Assembly (NCBI GenBank): GCA_016458225.1
Contig: JAEMGR010000015.1
Coordinates: 62,001 to 126,000 of the forward strand
Origin: Myxococcaceae bacterium JPH2
GTDB lineage: Bacteria; Myxococcota; Myxococcia; Myxococcales; Myxococcaceae
Direction of reading: 5' to 3'
DNA length: 64,000 bases
The notes under the pieces: generated by a model
Told to the model about the DNA's origin: nothing
What the model saw: only the letters and a program-made list of their open reading frames with translations
Database searches by the model: none
Made by a program: the position numbers and the translations under genes
Part shown: one piece after another, positions 28,466-37,290 of the stretch
Position numbering within the stretch: the stretch's first letter is position 1
Layout: each line of letters starts with the position of its first letter

Positions 28466-29800
28466 ATGAATCGCGAGCGACTTGGCGCCCCCTTTCACTT
28501 CGGCCTGTGGCGTGCCCTTCTCCTGTTGGGACTCATCGCGGGTTGCGCCGCGCCCACGCGGATGACCGTCGCGTCCACGCAAGCTCCTGCGCCGAGCGCC
28601 GCGCCGACACCCGCGCCCGTCGTCGAAGCCACGTCCCCCACCCCGCCCGCGAAACCAGAGCCCACGGGCCCCGCCGCGCGCGAGCTTCCCGACCTGCCAC
28701 ACCAGCGCGTCGCCTCGCCCGAGGGCACCTTCATCGCGGAGGTCGAAGGCAAGGCACCTCCCACCCTGTCGCGCGGCGAAGGCGTGGTCCGGGTCACCGT
28801 GCCGCTGGGCACCAGCGCGCCCCTCGTGTGCTTCGTCTACGAGCGCCCCCTGGACGCGGCCAGCGCCCTGCTCGCGCTGGCGGACACCGTGAAGAAGGGC
28901 CCGGGCGTCACCGTGAAGCACATGGAACTCACGGAGCTGGTGGAGGTCGCGCACACGCCCGCGCTCTTTTTGGACGTGGACTACGAAGCCCCCACGAAGG
29001 GAGGCGAGCGCGGCGCGGGACAGCTCAAGCTGATGGTGCACGCGGACAAGGACCTCCCGCTGCTCTGCGCGCACGACGAGCCCGGCTATGCGCGCACGTT
29101 CCACCGCATCACCACCGCCCTCGCCGCGTCCCTCCAGGTGCCCGGCCCGCGTCGTCCTCCCGAGCCGTGGGAGGAGATCCAAGCCGTGCGCCTCGAAGGC
29201 CAGCTCGTGGGCTTCGTGTGGCGGACCCGCGATGACCTCCCCACGCTGCCCGCCGCACCACACCGCACGCAGTCCACCACCAGCCTCCTCTGGCCTGCCG
29301 CCGAGGGCGACCTGCGCGCGGAGGACACCACCACCACCGCGCTCGCGGATGCGCAGGGACAGCTCCTCGAGTACCGCTCCGCCCGCGCGGAGAACGGAGT
29401 CCTCGCGCTTCAAGTGACGCTGCGCAAGGACCCCAAGCAGGGCTACAAGTACGAGGCACGCCAGGGCGCGAAGTCCGTGCAGGGAAGCATCGCCACCCAG
29501 CGAGGCCTCACCGCCGAACCCGCCGACCTCGCCACCCGACAGCTGCTCGCCGAGTCCTCGCGCGACGCGGAGCGCGTGCTCGACGTGTATCGCCCGGAGG
29601 GCTCGCTCGCCGCCGCCGTGCAGCTCACGCTGCGCAAGGACGCACCCCGCGGCCCCCGTGCGCTCACCACGACCACGCACGAGACAACCACGCGCGCCAT
29701 TGTGGACACCTCGGGCCACCTCCAGCGAGAGGAGGCCCGCACGGCCCAGGGACTGCGCGCCTCCGAGCGGCTCTTCCCCGTGGAGGTCAGCGCGCCCTGA
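28466..29800 (+). CDS. Predicted lipoprotein of unknown function
   Basis: 444 residues. The signal sequence carries a hydrophobic run ALLLLGLIAGC with a lipobox, followed by a Pro/Ala/Thr-rich linker to about residue 70. Then come two alpha/beta regions, with SPEGTFIAEVEGKAPPTLSR near 85 and a C-terminal half rich in beta-strands. No family recognised. The ATG at 28466 gives a good signal peptide. Its TGA is one arm of a hairpin shared with the convergent DUF2804 gene. Confidence 0.8.
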   Translation: MNRERLGAPFHFGLWRALLLLGLIAGCAAPTRMTVASTQAPAPSAAPTPAPVVEATSPTPPAKPEPTGPAARELPDLPHQRVASPEGTFIAEVEGKAPPTLSRGEGVVRVTVPLGTSAPLVCFVYERPLDAASALLALADTVKKGPGVTVKHMELTELVEVAHTPALFLDVDYEAPTKGGERGAGQLKLMVHADKDLPLLCAHDEPGYARTFHRITTALAASLQVPGPRRPPEPWEEIQAVRLEGQLVGFVWRTRDDLPTLPAAPHRTQSTTSLLWPAAEGDLRAEDTTTTALADAQGQLLEYRSARAENGVLALQVTLRKDPKQGYKYEARQGAKSVQGSIATQRGLTAEPADLATRQLLAESSRDAERVLDVYRPEGSLAAAVQLTLRKDAPRGPRALTTTTHETTTRAIVDTSGHLQREEARTAQGLRASERLFPVEVSAP

Positions 29801-29812
29801 GCCGAGGGCTCA
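29798..29812. terminator. Hairpin built from both stop codons of convergent genes
   Basis: TGAGCC-GAG-GGCTCA is a perfect 6-bp stem with a 3-nt loop. The left TGA ends the plus-strand lipoprotein gene and the right TCA (TGA on the minus strand) ends the DUF2804 gene. It could serve as a compact two-way terminator, though the stem is short. Confidence 0.4.
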
Positions 29813-30877
29813 CCACAGCATGTCCTGGTCTTCGGTCACGCCAGGAACGCCGGACAACGTGAGGGTGCGATTGCCCACGCGCACGGTGCCCTCGAAGGAG
29901 CCCACCGGCTGCGCGAAGCGGCTCACCACGAGGCGCAGGTTCCGGTCCTCGCGGTGCGCGTAGAACGGCCTGAAGCGCAGGTCCACCGCACCATCCACCG
30001 TCGTGAGACGCCATGGGTCCAACAGCTCCTTCGCGTTGTATTCGAAGCGCGCGCGGCCCAGCGGATACAGCTTGTCACCCAGCCACAGCGCGTTCTCGTT
30101 GGCCTCGGTGGAACTCTCGTTGAAGCCCTCCACCAGGTTGAGGCTCAGGGGCGTCCCGTCCTCCAGCTTTCCCGCCGCGAAGGCCCAGCGCCACGACGTG
30201 TGTCGCGCGAGGTAGCCCTGCGTGTAGTCCATGCCGCCCACGCCCCCGTCCATCGAGAAGCGCCGCCCGGCCACCTCCAACGTTCCGGAGGACAACAGCC
30301 CGCCGCGCTTCTGCGTGACGTTCACCAACCCGTCCCCCTCGACGGGAGCAATCACGGTGAGCGCTGGAGGACCACCGGCCACGGCCAGCTCGCCCGTCCA
30401 TCGGAACGCCTGCATGCCCTTCGTGCGCAGGCGGCTGACGTCCAGGTCCACGCGGTAGTGCTCATCGTCCACGCCCCGACGCACCGCCATGCGCCCCCCG
30501 AGCGTCCGGAAGGAAGCCTCCAGGCCCGCGCCGGGCTTGTCTCCCACCACCGTCAGCGGGCCGGGCACGCCCAGGAAGCTGACGTCACACAGCGGCTTGC
30601 GCTCCTTCAGGTCCACGGCCACCGCGAACGCGCTGGACGAGTAGCTCAGGTCCACCACCGCGAAGAGCACGGCCACCTCGGGCGTGGCCGCGAAGGCGTA
30701 GTGCCACCGCTTCTGCCGGAGCAATCGCTTCACGCGCGCGGGCGCCCACGGGCCCAGCAGTCGCGGGAGGTCCACCTCGGGAAGCTCGCCCTGGTACGTG
30801 CCGAACCGAGGCTCGCCCTGCGACGTGGCCACGGACGCGGGAGCAGCGGGAAGGATGGCGTGGGATTCGAGTGTCAT
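29810..30877 (-). CDS. DUF2804 family protein
   Basis: 355 residues, soluble, with DUF2804 features: RFGTYQGELPEVDLPRLLGP, RLLRQKRWHYAFAATPEVAV, VVDLSYSSSAFAVAVDLKER, GGVGGMDYTQGYLARHTSWR with RWAFAAG, and EGFNESSTEANENALWLGDK. The fold resembles lipocalin-like/AttH-type proteins that may bind hydrophobic ligands; no enzymatic activity is established. It is a single gene with no coupled neighbour on its strand. Confidence 0.85.
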   Translation of the reverse strand: MTLESHAILPAAPASVATSQGEPRFGTYQGELPEVDLPRLLGPWAPARVKRLLRQKRWHYAFAATPEVAVLFAVVDLSYSSSAFAVAVDLKERKPLCDVSFLGVPGPLTVVGDKPGAGLEASFRTLGGRMAVRRGVDDEHYRVDLDVSRLRTKGMQAFRWTGELAVAGGPPALTVIAPVEGDGLVNVTQKRGGLLSSGTLEVAGRRFSMDGGVGGMDYTQGYLARHTSWRWAFAAGKLEDGTPLSLNLVEGFNESSTEANENALWLGDKLYPLGRARFEYNAKELLDPWRLTTVDGAVDLRFRPFYAHREDRNLRLVVSRFAQPVGSFEGTVRVGNRTLTLSGVPGVTEDQDMLW

Positions 30878-31002
30878 CTGTCCACCATTGGAGGCCAGTC
30901 ACCTGACCCTGTCACGTGGAGTTACTGCTCGGGCATGTGCCCGGACAGTCCTCCTCGCCCGGCCGCTTCCCCAAGAATGTGCGGCGCCGGACGCGAATTC
31001 CC

Positions 31003-32175
31003 TCAACTGCGCCCGAAGATGATGCGCTCGCGCGACAAGAGCCGCGTCGTGAAGCGCAGGCATACGAATGCAGCCACCCCGCTCGAAAGCGCCGCCAGGA
31101 GGAAGGGCACAGGCCCCAGCCACTCACCGCGCATCACCTCGCCCGCGAGCAGCTCCTGCCCCAAGACGGGCACCGCGAACATCCACGTCTGGCTCTGCAT
31201 CGGCGACAGCGCCAGCACCATGCCGGGCAGCATGGGCAACACCATCAGCAGGGACAGGTACGTCTGCGCCTCCTTGTAGGAGCGCGCATACGTGGACACC
31301 CACATCTGCACCGCCGACGCCGCCAGCGCCAACGGCAACACCGCGGCCAGCATGCCCAGCGCGGCGGGCCCATCGAAGCGAGCCTTCAGGCCCAGGTCTT
31401 CCAAGGGCACCCGCCGCACCACGAGCATGTACGCCACCAGACTGAGCAGCACCGCGCCACACGCCATCGACACCGTGGCCAGCCACTTGCCCGCCACCAG
31501 CGCGCCTCGGGGCACGGGGTTGAGCAGCAGCGGCTCCAGCGAACCGCGCTCGCGCTCTCCCGCCATGGTGTCGCTGGCCAGCGACATGCCGCCCGCGAAC
31601 GTGGCCAGCACCAGGAACAGCGGCACCATGTTGAGGACGCTCGCCGCCGAGCGCTCGGGCGTGGACAAGTCCAGCTCCTCCACCTGCACGGGCACGGCCA
31701 GCTCGGGCACCACGCCGCGCGCGGACAGTCGTTGTCCGCCGAGCTGTTGCCCATAGGCCTGAAGCAAACGATGGGCGCGCTCGATGGTGTGGCGCGCCTG
31801 ATTGCGCGAGCTGTCCACCACCAGATTCACCGACGCGGTGTGGCCCGCCGAGAAGTCCTGGGCGTAGTCCTCGGGCACCACCAGCACCGCGTCCAGCGAG
31901 CCCGCGCGGATCCGCTCCTCGTAGTCCGCGGGCGCTTCGGACAGATGCGCGCCGTAGCGCTCCAGGAAGGCCATGAGGCTCGGCGCGTGCGCGCGGCCCA
32001 CCACCGGCAGCTCCAGCGGACGGTCCTGGCGATACCAGGAGGCCATGAGGTTGAACATCACCAGGAAGACGGCGGGGCCCAGCAAGGGCCAGAGCACCGC
32101 GGTCCCCAGCGCGCGCGTGTCGCGGAAGTGGTCCCGCAGCTCCTTGCGGAAGACCGTGCCGATCAGGCGTCTCAT
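31003..32175 (-). CDS. ABC-2 type transporter permease (NatB-like)
   Basis: 390 residues: an N-terminal membrane segment after MRRLIGTVFRKELRDHFRDT, a large extracytoplasmic domain (about 50-200), then five membrane segments. The family motif GERERGSLEPLLLNPV follows the second segment. This layout matches NatB-type permeases of two-gene exporters. It overlaps the ATPase gene by 4 bp (ATGA at 32172-32175). The exported substrate is unknown; NatAB relatives move sodium, drugs or peptides. Confidence 0.92.
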   Translation of the reverse strand: MRRLIGTVFRKELRDHFRDTRALGTAVLWPLLGPAVFLVMFNLMASWYRQDRPLELPVVGRAHAPSLMAFLERYGAHLSEAPADYEERIRAGSLDAVLVVPEDYAQDFSAGHTASVNLVVDSSRNQARHTIERAHRLLQAYGQQLGGQRLSARGVVPELAVPVQVEELDLSTPERSAASVLNMVPLFLVLATFAGGMSLASDTMAGERERGSLEPLLLNPVPRGALVAGKWLATVSMACGAVLLSLVAYMLVVRRVPLEDLGLKARFDGPAALGMLAAVLPLALAASAVQMWVSTYARSYKEAQTYLSLLMVLPMLPGMVLALSPMQSQTWMFAVPVLGQELLAGEVMRGEWLGPVPFLLAALSSGVAAFVCLRFTTRLLSRERIIFGRS

Positions 32176-32906
32176 TCCATCAACCCCTGCTCGCTGCCGA
32201 TGATGGACACGAAGGCTTCCTCCAAGCTGTCCTTGCCCGTGCGAGCCCGCAGCGCGTCCGCCGTGCCATCCGCGACCACGCGGCCCCGCGCCACCACGAC
32301 GATGCGGTCACACAGCGCGGCCACCTCCTGCATGACGTGGCTGGAGAACACCACGCAGCAGCCCTGGGCCTTCAAGCGCCGCAGCAGCGCGCGCACCGCG
32401 CGGGTGCTCATCACGTCCAGCCCATTGGTGGGCTCGTCCAGGAGCACGTTGCGCGGGCCGTGCACCAGCGCGCGAGCCAGCGCCACCTTCACGCGCTCGC
32501 CCTGGCTGAAGCCCTCCGTGCGCCGGTCCGCGATGTCCTTCATGTCCAGCAGCTCCACCAACTCCGCCACGCGCGCATCGAGCGCCGCGCCACGCAGGCC
32601 GTGCAGCTCGCCGTAGTAGCGCGCGTGCTCGCGGGCGGTGAGGCGCGGATAGAGACCGCGCGCGTCCGGAAGCACGCCCAGCGCGCGCCGAGCCGCCTCG
32701 GGGTCGCGCACCACGTCCACGCCGTCCACCTGCGCCGTCCCGCTGTCGGGCCGCACCAGCGTGTAGAGCATGCGCATCGTCGTCGTCTTGCCCGCGCCGT
32801 TGGGCCCCAGCAATCCGGTGATGACGCCATCCGCCGCGGTGAAGGACACGTCCTCCACGGCGGTGACGGCGCCGAAGCGCTTGTGCAGATGGATGGCTTC
32901 AATCAT
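32172..32906 (-). CDS. ABC transporter ATP-binding protein (NatA-like)
   Basis: 244 residues with intact motifs: Walker A GLLGPNGAGKTTTMRML, Q-loop region, signature FSQGERVKVALARALVH, Walker B NVLLDEPTNGLDV and the switch His in VVFSSHVMQEV. It energises the permease encoded next. The signature SQGE replaces the usual SGGQ, common in this exporter group. The gene starts 12 bp after the hydrolase stop, so hydrolase, ATPase and permease form one operon. Confidence 0.95.
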   Translation of the reverse strand: MIEAIHLHKRFGAVTAVEDVSFTAADGVITGLLGPNGAGKTTTMRMLYTLVRPDSGTAQVDGVDVVRDPEAARRALGVLPDARGLYPRLTAREHARYYGELHGLRGAALDARVAELVELLDMKDIADRRTEGFSQGERVKVALARALVHGPRNVLLDEPTNGLDVMSTRAVRALLRRLKAQGCCVVFSSHVMQEVAALCDRIVVVARGRVVADGTADALRARTGKDSLEEAFVSIIGSEQGLME

Positions 32907-32918
32907 GGCGAGCGGTTC

Positions 32919-34466
32919 TCAGGGCACGGGACCCGCGAACGAGGTGAAGAAGGGAGGCCGCTTCAGATTCGCGCCGCAGGTGGAGGTCAGCCCCTCCACG
33001 CTCCCCCGCGACAGCACCTCCGACATGAGCGTGCGCGCGCAAGCCGCGGCCACCGTGTTGTGGCCCACGCCCGGCACCACCACGTGCAGCGAGTGGCTCA
33101 GCGTGCGCTTCGCCTCCTCGGCCCACGCGGGCGGCGTCACGGGGTCCAACTCACCCGAGAGCAGCAGCGTGGGAACAGCCGACACCACCGGCTCGCGATA
33201 GCCCGGCACCAGCGTCGCCTTCGGCCAGCGCGAGCAGACCTCCAGCACCGAGCGCGGCGAGTCCGCGCCGAACCACGTGCCCCGCGCCTCGCGCTCGGCG
33301 TCCGCCACGGTGAAGAAGGGCGCGTCCTCGGCGCAGACCACCGCGAAGAAGAGACCGGGGCTCATCGACTTCTCCAACGCGCGCCCGCCGCCCAGCGCCA
33401 GCGCGACCAGCGGCGCCCAGTCCTCGCGCGTCGCGCGGTCCAGCATCAGCGGCACCAGCGCGGCCTGGTCCGGGCTGTACAAGAGCGAGAACACCTCCGC
33501 GAGGAAGGCGCGGCGCGTGAGGGTGAAGTCCTCGGGAACACCCGTGAGCGGGTGCGCGACGCGGGCCTTCGCGGGCGCGGCCTCCAAGCGCGCGAGCAGC
33601 GCCTCCGTGCGAGCACGCAGCGATGGATACGCCGCCGAGCACGTCACATCCTGCTCACACTGAGACAGCAGCGCGTCCAGCGCATGCTGCCCATCGCGCG
33701 CGGCATACAGCGGCAGATACAGCCCCATGGGCGCCACGCCATCGAGGATGGCCGTGCGCACGCGGTCCGGATGCTGGCGCATGTAAACAAGCGCGGCCCG
33801 CGTGCCGTAAGACACTCCCCAGAGATTCACCCGCGCATAGCCGAGCGCCTGGCGCACGTCGTCCAGGTCATCCATGGCGATGGAGGTCGTGTACAGGCGC
33901 ACGTCCGCGTCCCACTTCGCGCGGCAGCGCTGCATGGCCTCGGCGTCACCGCGGTCATCGAAGCGCGCGGCCAGCGAGGACTGCGAGCCGCTGAGCGCGT
34001 CACACCGCAGCGGGTTCGAGTCCCCCGTGCCGCGCTGGTCCACGAGCACGATGTCGCGATGGCGGCGGATCTGCTCCAGCACCGGCAACACACCGGAGCG
34101 CGAGGCCGCCTGCCCCGGACCTCCCGCCAACACGAACAGCGGATCCGCCTCCGCCTCCGCGGACAGCGCGGGCACCACCACCACGTGCAGGGGAATCTTC
34201 CGCCCCGTCCGCGCGGCCCGGTCCTCGAAGACCTCATAGGTCCCACACTGGGCCGGCGCCGAGGTGCCCTCCAGTCGGCACGGGGTCAACCGCACCCGGC
34301 GCTCGCCCTCCACGCTGCCCGACGGGCGCGCGCACGCGGCCACCGCCAAGGCCCCCAGGACGAGGAGCCCCAACGCCCACAGCCCTCCACCCCGGCGATG
34401 CGAGACACCCAAGGGCGCGGCGCGAGGTGGATGCAAGCGGGGGTGCGAATTGATGCCACCTGACAC
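32919..34466 (-). CDS. Secreted alpha/beta hydrolase, TAP/proline-iminopeptidase type
   Basis: About 515 residues. A hydrophobic segment LWALGLLVLGALAVAAC marks a lipoprotein or secretion signal. The hydrolase core has VLAGGPGQAASRSG (oxyanion region), VLVDQRGTGDSNPLRC, nucleophile Ser in NLWGVSYGTRAALV, Asp in LLSGELDPVTPP and His in VPGVGHNTVA, the layout of tripeptidyl aminopeptidases. The start is a GTG at 34466 with GGAGG nine bases upstream; an ATG at 34505 has no such site. Operon with the NatAB-like exporter suggests it acts on the exported compound or peptide. Confidence 0.9.
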   Translation of the reverse strand: MSGGINSHPRLHPPRAAPLGVSHRRGGGLWALGLLVLGALAVAACARPSGSVEGERRVRLTPCRLEGTSAPAQCGTYEVFEDRAARTGRKIPLHVVVVPALSAEAEADPLFVLAGGPGQAASRSGVLPVLEQIRRHRDIVLVDQRGTGDSNPLRCDALSGSQSSLAARFDDRGDAEAMQRCRAKWDADVRLYTTSIAMDDLDDVRQALGYARVNLWGVSYGTRAALVYMRQHPDRVRTAILDGVAPMGLYLPLYAARDGQHALDALLSQCEQDVTCSAAYPSLRARTEALLARLEAAPAKARVAHPLTGVPEDFTLTRRAFLAEVFSLLYSPDQAALVPLMLDRATREDWAPLVALALGGGRALEKSMSPGLFFAVVCAEDAPFFTVADAEREARGTWFGADSPRSVLEVCSRWPKATLVPGYREPVVSAVPTLLLSGELDPVTPPAWAEEAKRTLSHSLHVVVPGVGHNTVAAACARTLMSEVLSRGSVEGLTSTCGANLKRPPFFTSFAGPVP

Positions 34467-34590
34467 GGGCGTCGACCTCCATCGCGGAGCGGGGACACGC
34501 CGCATAGCATCGCCCCACGTCTCGCGCACCTGCCGCCCCCGCCTCCTGCCCTTGAATCCCGAGCCACCGCGGTCCGTCGGTGGTACGCCC

Positions 34591-35433
34591 ATGCCCATGA
34601 AGAAACGCTCGCTCCTGGTCCTGTTCGTTCTGGCCGTCACGACGCTCGCCGGCTGCGCATCGCTCCAGAACCTGATGAAGAACGCGTTCAAGAAGCCGCG
34701 CATCAGCTTCAAGACCGCGCGGCTCGCGGACGCCTCGCTGTCCAACGCCACCGTCAACCTGGTGTACGAGGTGGAGAACCCCAACAGCTTCGGCCTGGAG
34801 CTCGCCTCGGTGAGCTACGCCTTCTTCGTCGAGGGCAAGCAGGTGGTGGCGGGCTCGCCGCCCAAGGGCCTGGACCTCAAGGCCCACGGCAAGAGCGAGC
34901 TGGTCTTCCCCGCCAACGTGAAGTTCGCGGACATCGTCCCGGTGGTGGAGACGTTCCTCAACAAGGATCAAGCCGCGTACAAGGCGCAGGGCAGCGTGGG
35001 CATCCAGACGCCCATCGGCGTGCTGACCTTCCCCTTGGAGAAGGAAGGCACCTTCGAGGTGCCCAAGATTCCGCACGTTGAATTCCAGGCGCCACACATC
35101 ACCCAGGTGGGCCTCACCAGCGCCACGGTCGAGTTCCCCCTGGCCATCACCAACCGAAACAGTTTCGCGCTGCCCATCGCGGGTATCACCGGCGCCCTGA
35201 AAGTCGCCGGCGCGGACGTCGGCACCCTGTCCACCGGGAACCTGGGCACCCTCGACGGCAGCGGGACGCGCCAGGTCCGCCTGCCCCTCACCATCAACCT
35301 GACCCGCGCCGCGGCCGCCGCCCTGGCGGTCCGAGCCGGCGGCAATACACAGGTGCGTCTGGACGGCCGGCTGACCTCCGACGCCCAGTCCGTGCCCCTG
35401 AACCTCACCCAGCTGGTCAACTTCATTAAATAG
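34591..35433 (+). CDS. LEA type-2 family lipoprotein
   Basis: 280 residues. The signal contains LLVLFVLAVTTLAGC with a lipobox. Two copies of a LEA14/WHy-like beta domain follow: NLVYEVENPNSFGLELASVS near the first and VEFPLAITNRNSFALPIAGI near the second, each with the Asn-Pro/Arg-Asn-Ser-Phe core. Such domains are linked to desiccation or stress protection in plants and bacteria; the role here is inferred. Two ATGs occur (34591, 34597); the first has CGGTGG at better spacing. A hairpin terminator follows. Confidence 0.88.
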   Translation: MPMKKRSLLVLFVLAVTTLAGCASLQNLMKNAFKKPRISFKTARLADASLSNATVNLVYEVENPNSFGLELASVSYAFFVEGKQVVAGSPPKGLDLKAHGKSELVFPANVKFADIVPVVETFLNKDQAAYKAQGSVGIQTPIGVLTFPLEKEGTFEVPKIPHVEFQAPHITQVGLTSATVEFPLAITNRNSFALPIAGITGALKVAGADVGTLSTGNLGTLDGSGTRQVRLPLTINLTRAAAAALAVRAGGNTQVRLDGRLTSDAQSVPLNLTQLVNFIK

Positions 35434-35453
35434 AAAGCCCGACCTGAGACGAG

Positions 35454-35477
35454 GCGAGCGGGGAGTCCCCCGCTTGC
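35454..35477 (+). terminator. Hairpin after the LEA lipoprotein gene
   Basis: GCGAGCGGGG pairs with CCCCGCTTGC with one G-T position and a 4-nt loop (AGTC), 20 bp after the stop codon and upstream of panD. There is no long T-run. Confidence 0.6.
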
Positions 35478-35535
35478 GGAGTTGTCCTCGGCTTCAGGAG
35501 CCGTTAGCGTTGCGGCGCCCACCGGGGTGTCAACC

Positions 35536-35928
35536 ATGAGACGAATCCTCTTCAAGTCCAAGATTCACCGAGCAACCGTGACCCAGGCGGACCTGGACTA
35601 CGAGGGCTCGGTCACCATTGACCGGAACCTGCTGCGCGCCTCCGACATCCTTCCGTACGAGAAGGTTGCCATCTGGAATGTCACGCGCGGGACACGACTG
35701 GAGACCTACGCACTCGAAGGTGAGGCGGGCTCCGGTGTTATCTGTATCAACGGTGCCGCTGCCCACCTGAACCAGCCGGGCGACCTCGTCATCATCGCCA
35801 CCTTCGCGGAGGTCGAGGAGTCGGAGCTGGCCGGTTGGAAGCCCACCGTCGTCTTCGTGGACGCGAAGAACCGTCAGGTCAACGGCATCACCGAGGAAGT
35901 CCCCGGTCCTGCCCGCCGTAGCGCCTGA
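35536..35928 (+). CDS. panD: Aspartate 1-decarboxylase precursor
   Basis: 130 residues, the family length. Makes beta-alanine for pantothenate and CoA. The self-cleavage site Gly24-Ser25 is present in [10 protein letters not shown], giving the pyruvoyl cofactor on the alpha chain. Other conserved parts are [14 protein letters not shown]-like [26 protein letters not shown] and [13 protein letters not shown]. The ATG at 35536 is the standard start ([15 protein letters not shown]). No other pantothenate gene is nearby. Confidence 0.97.
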   Translation: MRRILFKSKIHRATVTQADLDYEGSVTIDRNLLRASDILPYEKVAIWNVTRGTRLETYALEGEAGSGVICINGAAAHLNQPGDLVIIATFAEVEESELAGWKPTVVFVDAKNRQVNGITEEVPGPARRSA

Positions 35929-36031
35929 AAACCTGTGTGCTTTGCCGGGCCCGAGGGGTCTGCCATGCTCCTCGCCGTTCTCTTCTTCCAGAAGGGCGCG
36001 CGTCAGGCGCGGGCCCGGAGGCACTGATTCG

Positions 36032-36475
36032 ATGAGGCGGATGTGGATGGGCGTCGGCGCTGGCGCGCTGTGGCTGTCGGCCTGCACTCACGATTCGTCC
36101 TTCCGACGAGACCCCAACGACGAGGATGCCCTCACCACGAACATCCCCGTCGTGAAGGCGCCCGCCTCGAGTCGCTGTGCCGCGCACGGCAAGTCCTCCG
36201 TGCGCGCTTCGTGTGACGAAGCCCTCTATCTGGGAACCGAGTACACCCGCCGGCTCGCCGTGGGTGACGAGGTGTGCCTCGAGGGTGGCTATGGCGAGCA
36301 GGTGGGCCCCGCCTGCAAGGCGCGCGCGGCCATCATCGACACTGACACCAACATGGTGAAGCTCGAGGTGCGGAGCGCCAAGCCGGACTCGCGTTGGTTC
36401 AACGCGGAGATGCGGCACGCCTGGTACGAAGAAGGCGCGTTGGTGGACCTCTATCTGGCCGAGCGGGGTTACTAG
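36032..36475 (+). CDS. Small predicted lipoprotein with cysteines
   Basis: 147 residues. MRRMWMGVGAGALWLSAC is a lipoprotein signal with lipobox LSAC. The mature part has four further cysteines (SRCAAHGK, RASCDEALY, DEVCLEGG, GPACKARA) that could form two disulphides, and a C-terminal segment EEGALVDLYLAERGY. No family recognised. GGAGG lies upstream at wide spacing. It precedes the EcsC gene by 30 bp and may be co-transcribed. Confidence 0.8.
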   Translation: MRRMWMGVGAGALWLSACTHDSSFRRDPNDEDALTTNIPVVKAPASSRCAAHGKSSVRASCDEALYLGTEYTRRLAVGDEVCLEGGYGEQVGPACKARAAIIDTDTNMVKLEVRSAKPDSRWFNAEMRHAWYEEGALVDLYLAERGY

Positions 36476-36505
36476 AAGGACCGTCCGCGCTCCGAGGAGA
36501 GGCAC

Positions 36506-37141
36506 ATGGCAATCTACGATTCCGTGACCGAGCGACTCCGCTTCATGAAGAAGCTGTCGCCCGCTGAGCTGAAGAAGCTCGCGTCGATGCGGCTGTCGGA
36601 CCTGGTCCAACAGGAGGTCGCGCGCGCCAAGGTGCGCGTGGCGAACCTGGAGAAGCGCTACCCCTCCGCGGCCACGCGCGAGCTGGCGCAGCGCCTCATC
36701 GACGAGAAGAAGAACCTGGCCAGCATGGTGGGCGGCATCAGCGGCGTCTTCGGCCTCGTGTCGCTGCCCGCGGACCTGCTGTTCATGGCCTACCTCCAGC
36801 TCGTCCTCCTGACGGACGTCGCCACGCTCTACAAGGCGAACCTCAAGACGGAGCGAGCGCGCGGCGAGCTGTTGGACCTGTTCGGCTACGCCAACGGCCT
36901 GGGCCCGCTGCATCGCACCGGACCCAAGGTGATGGGCAAGCTGGCGGCCATCATGCTGGAGCGCGGCGGCATGGCCACGCTGGGACGCGCCATGCCCCTC
37001 GTCGCGGCGCCCATCACCGCCTACTTCAACAACCAGCACATCCAGATGGTGGGAGAGCAGGCGCTGCGCTTCTACGAGGGCTTCGACAAGGCTCACGCCA
37101 AGGCGAAGGTCCATCAGCAGAAGAAGGCGACAGGAAGCTGA
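36506..37141 (+). CDS. EcsC family protein
   Basis: 211 residues. A helical protein with the EcsC-type hydrophobic hairpin GVFGLVSLPADLLFMAYLQL and LLTDVATLYKANL, then FGYANGLGPLHRTGP and PLVAAPITAYFNNQHIQ. EcsC-family proteins are membrane-associated; a molecular role is not established. GAGGAGAGG lies directly upstream of the ATG. Lys-rich tail. Confidence 0.85.
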   Translation: MAIYDSVTERLRFMKKLSPAELKKLASMRLSDLVQQEVARAKVRVANLEKRYPSAATRELAQRLIDEKKNLASMVGGISGVFGLVSLPADLLFMAYLQLVLLTDVATLYKANLKTERARGELLDLFGYANGLGPLHRTGPKVMGKLAAIMLERGGMATLGRAMPLVAAPITAYFNNQHIQMVGEQALRFYEGFDKAHAKAKVHQQKKATGS

Positions 37142-37209
37142 CGCGGCACCGAGGCCCTCCCCTGGGCCGTCGGACCGATATGCCACCTTGAATGTGGCGT
37201 TGTGGAGGG

Positions 37210-37228
37210 GCGGGACATCCAGTCCCGC
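37210..37228. promoter_or_regulatory. Inverted repeat upstream of the second marR gene
   Basis: GCGGGAC-ATCCA-GTCCCGC is a perfect 7-bp inverted repeat about 63 bp before the regulator ATG. It could be the binding site of the regulator or the upstream gene's terminator; no T-run follows, which favours the first. Confidence 0.4.
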
Positions 37229-37290
37229 GATACGGGTCGCCAGGGCATCCGCGGGCCGGCGGGGAGCCCAGGCCCCCGAGAGATGGAGAC

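Noticed and set aside
34013-34026. tRNA T-arm-like sequence GGTTCGAGTCCCCC
   Set aside because: It lies within the hydrolase coding sequence (DSNPLRC) and no cloverleaf arms surround it.
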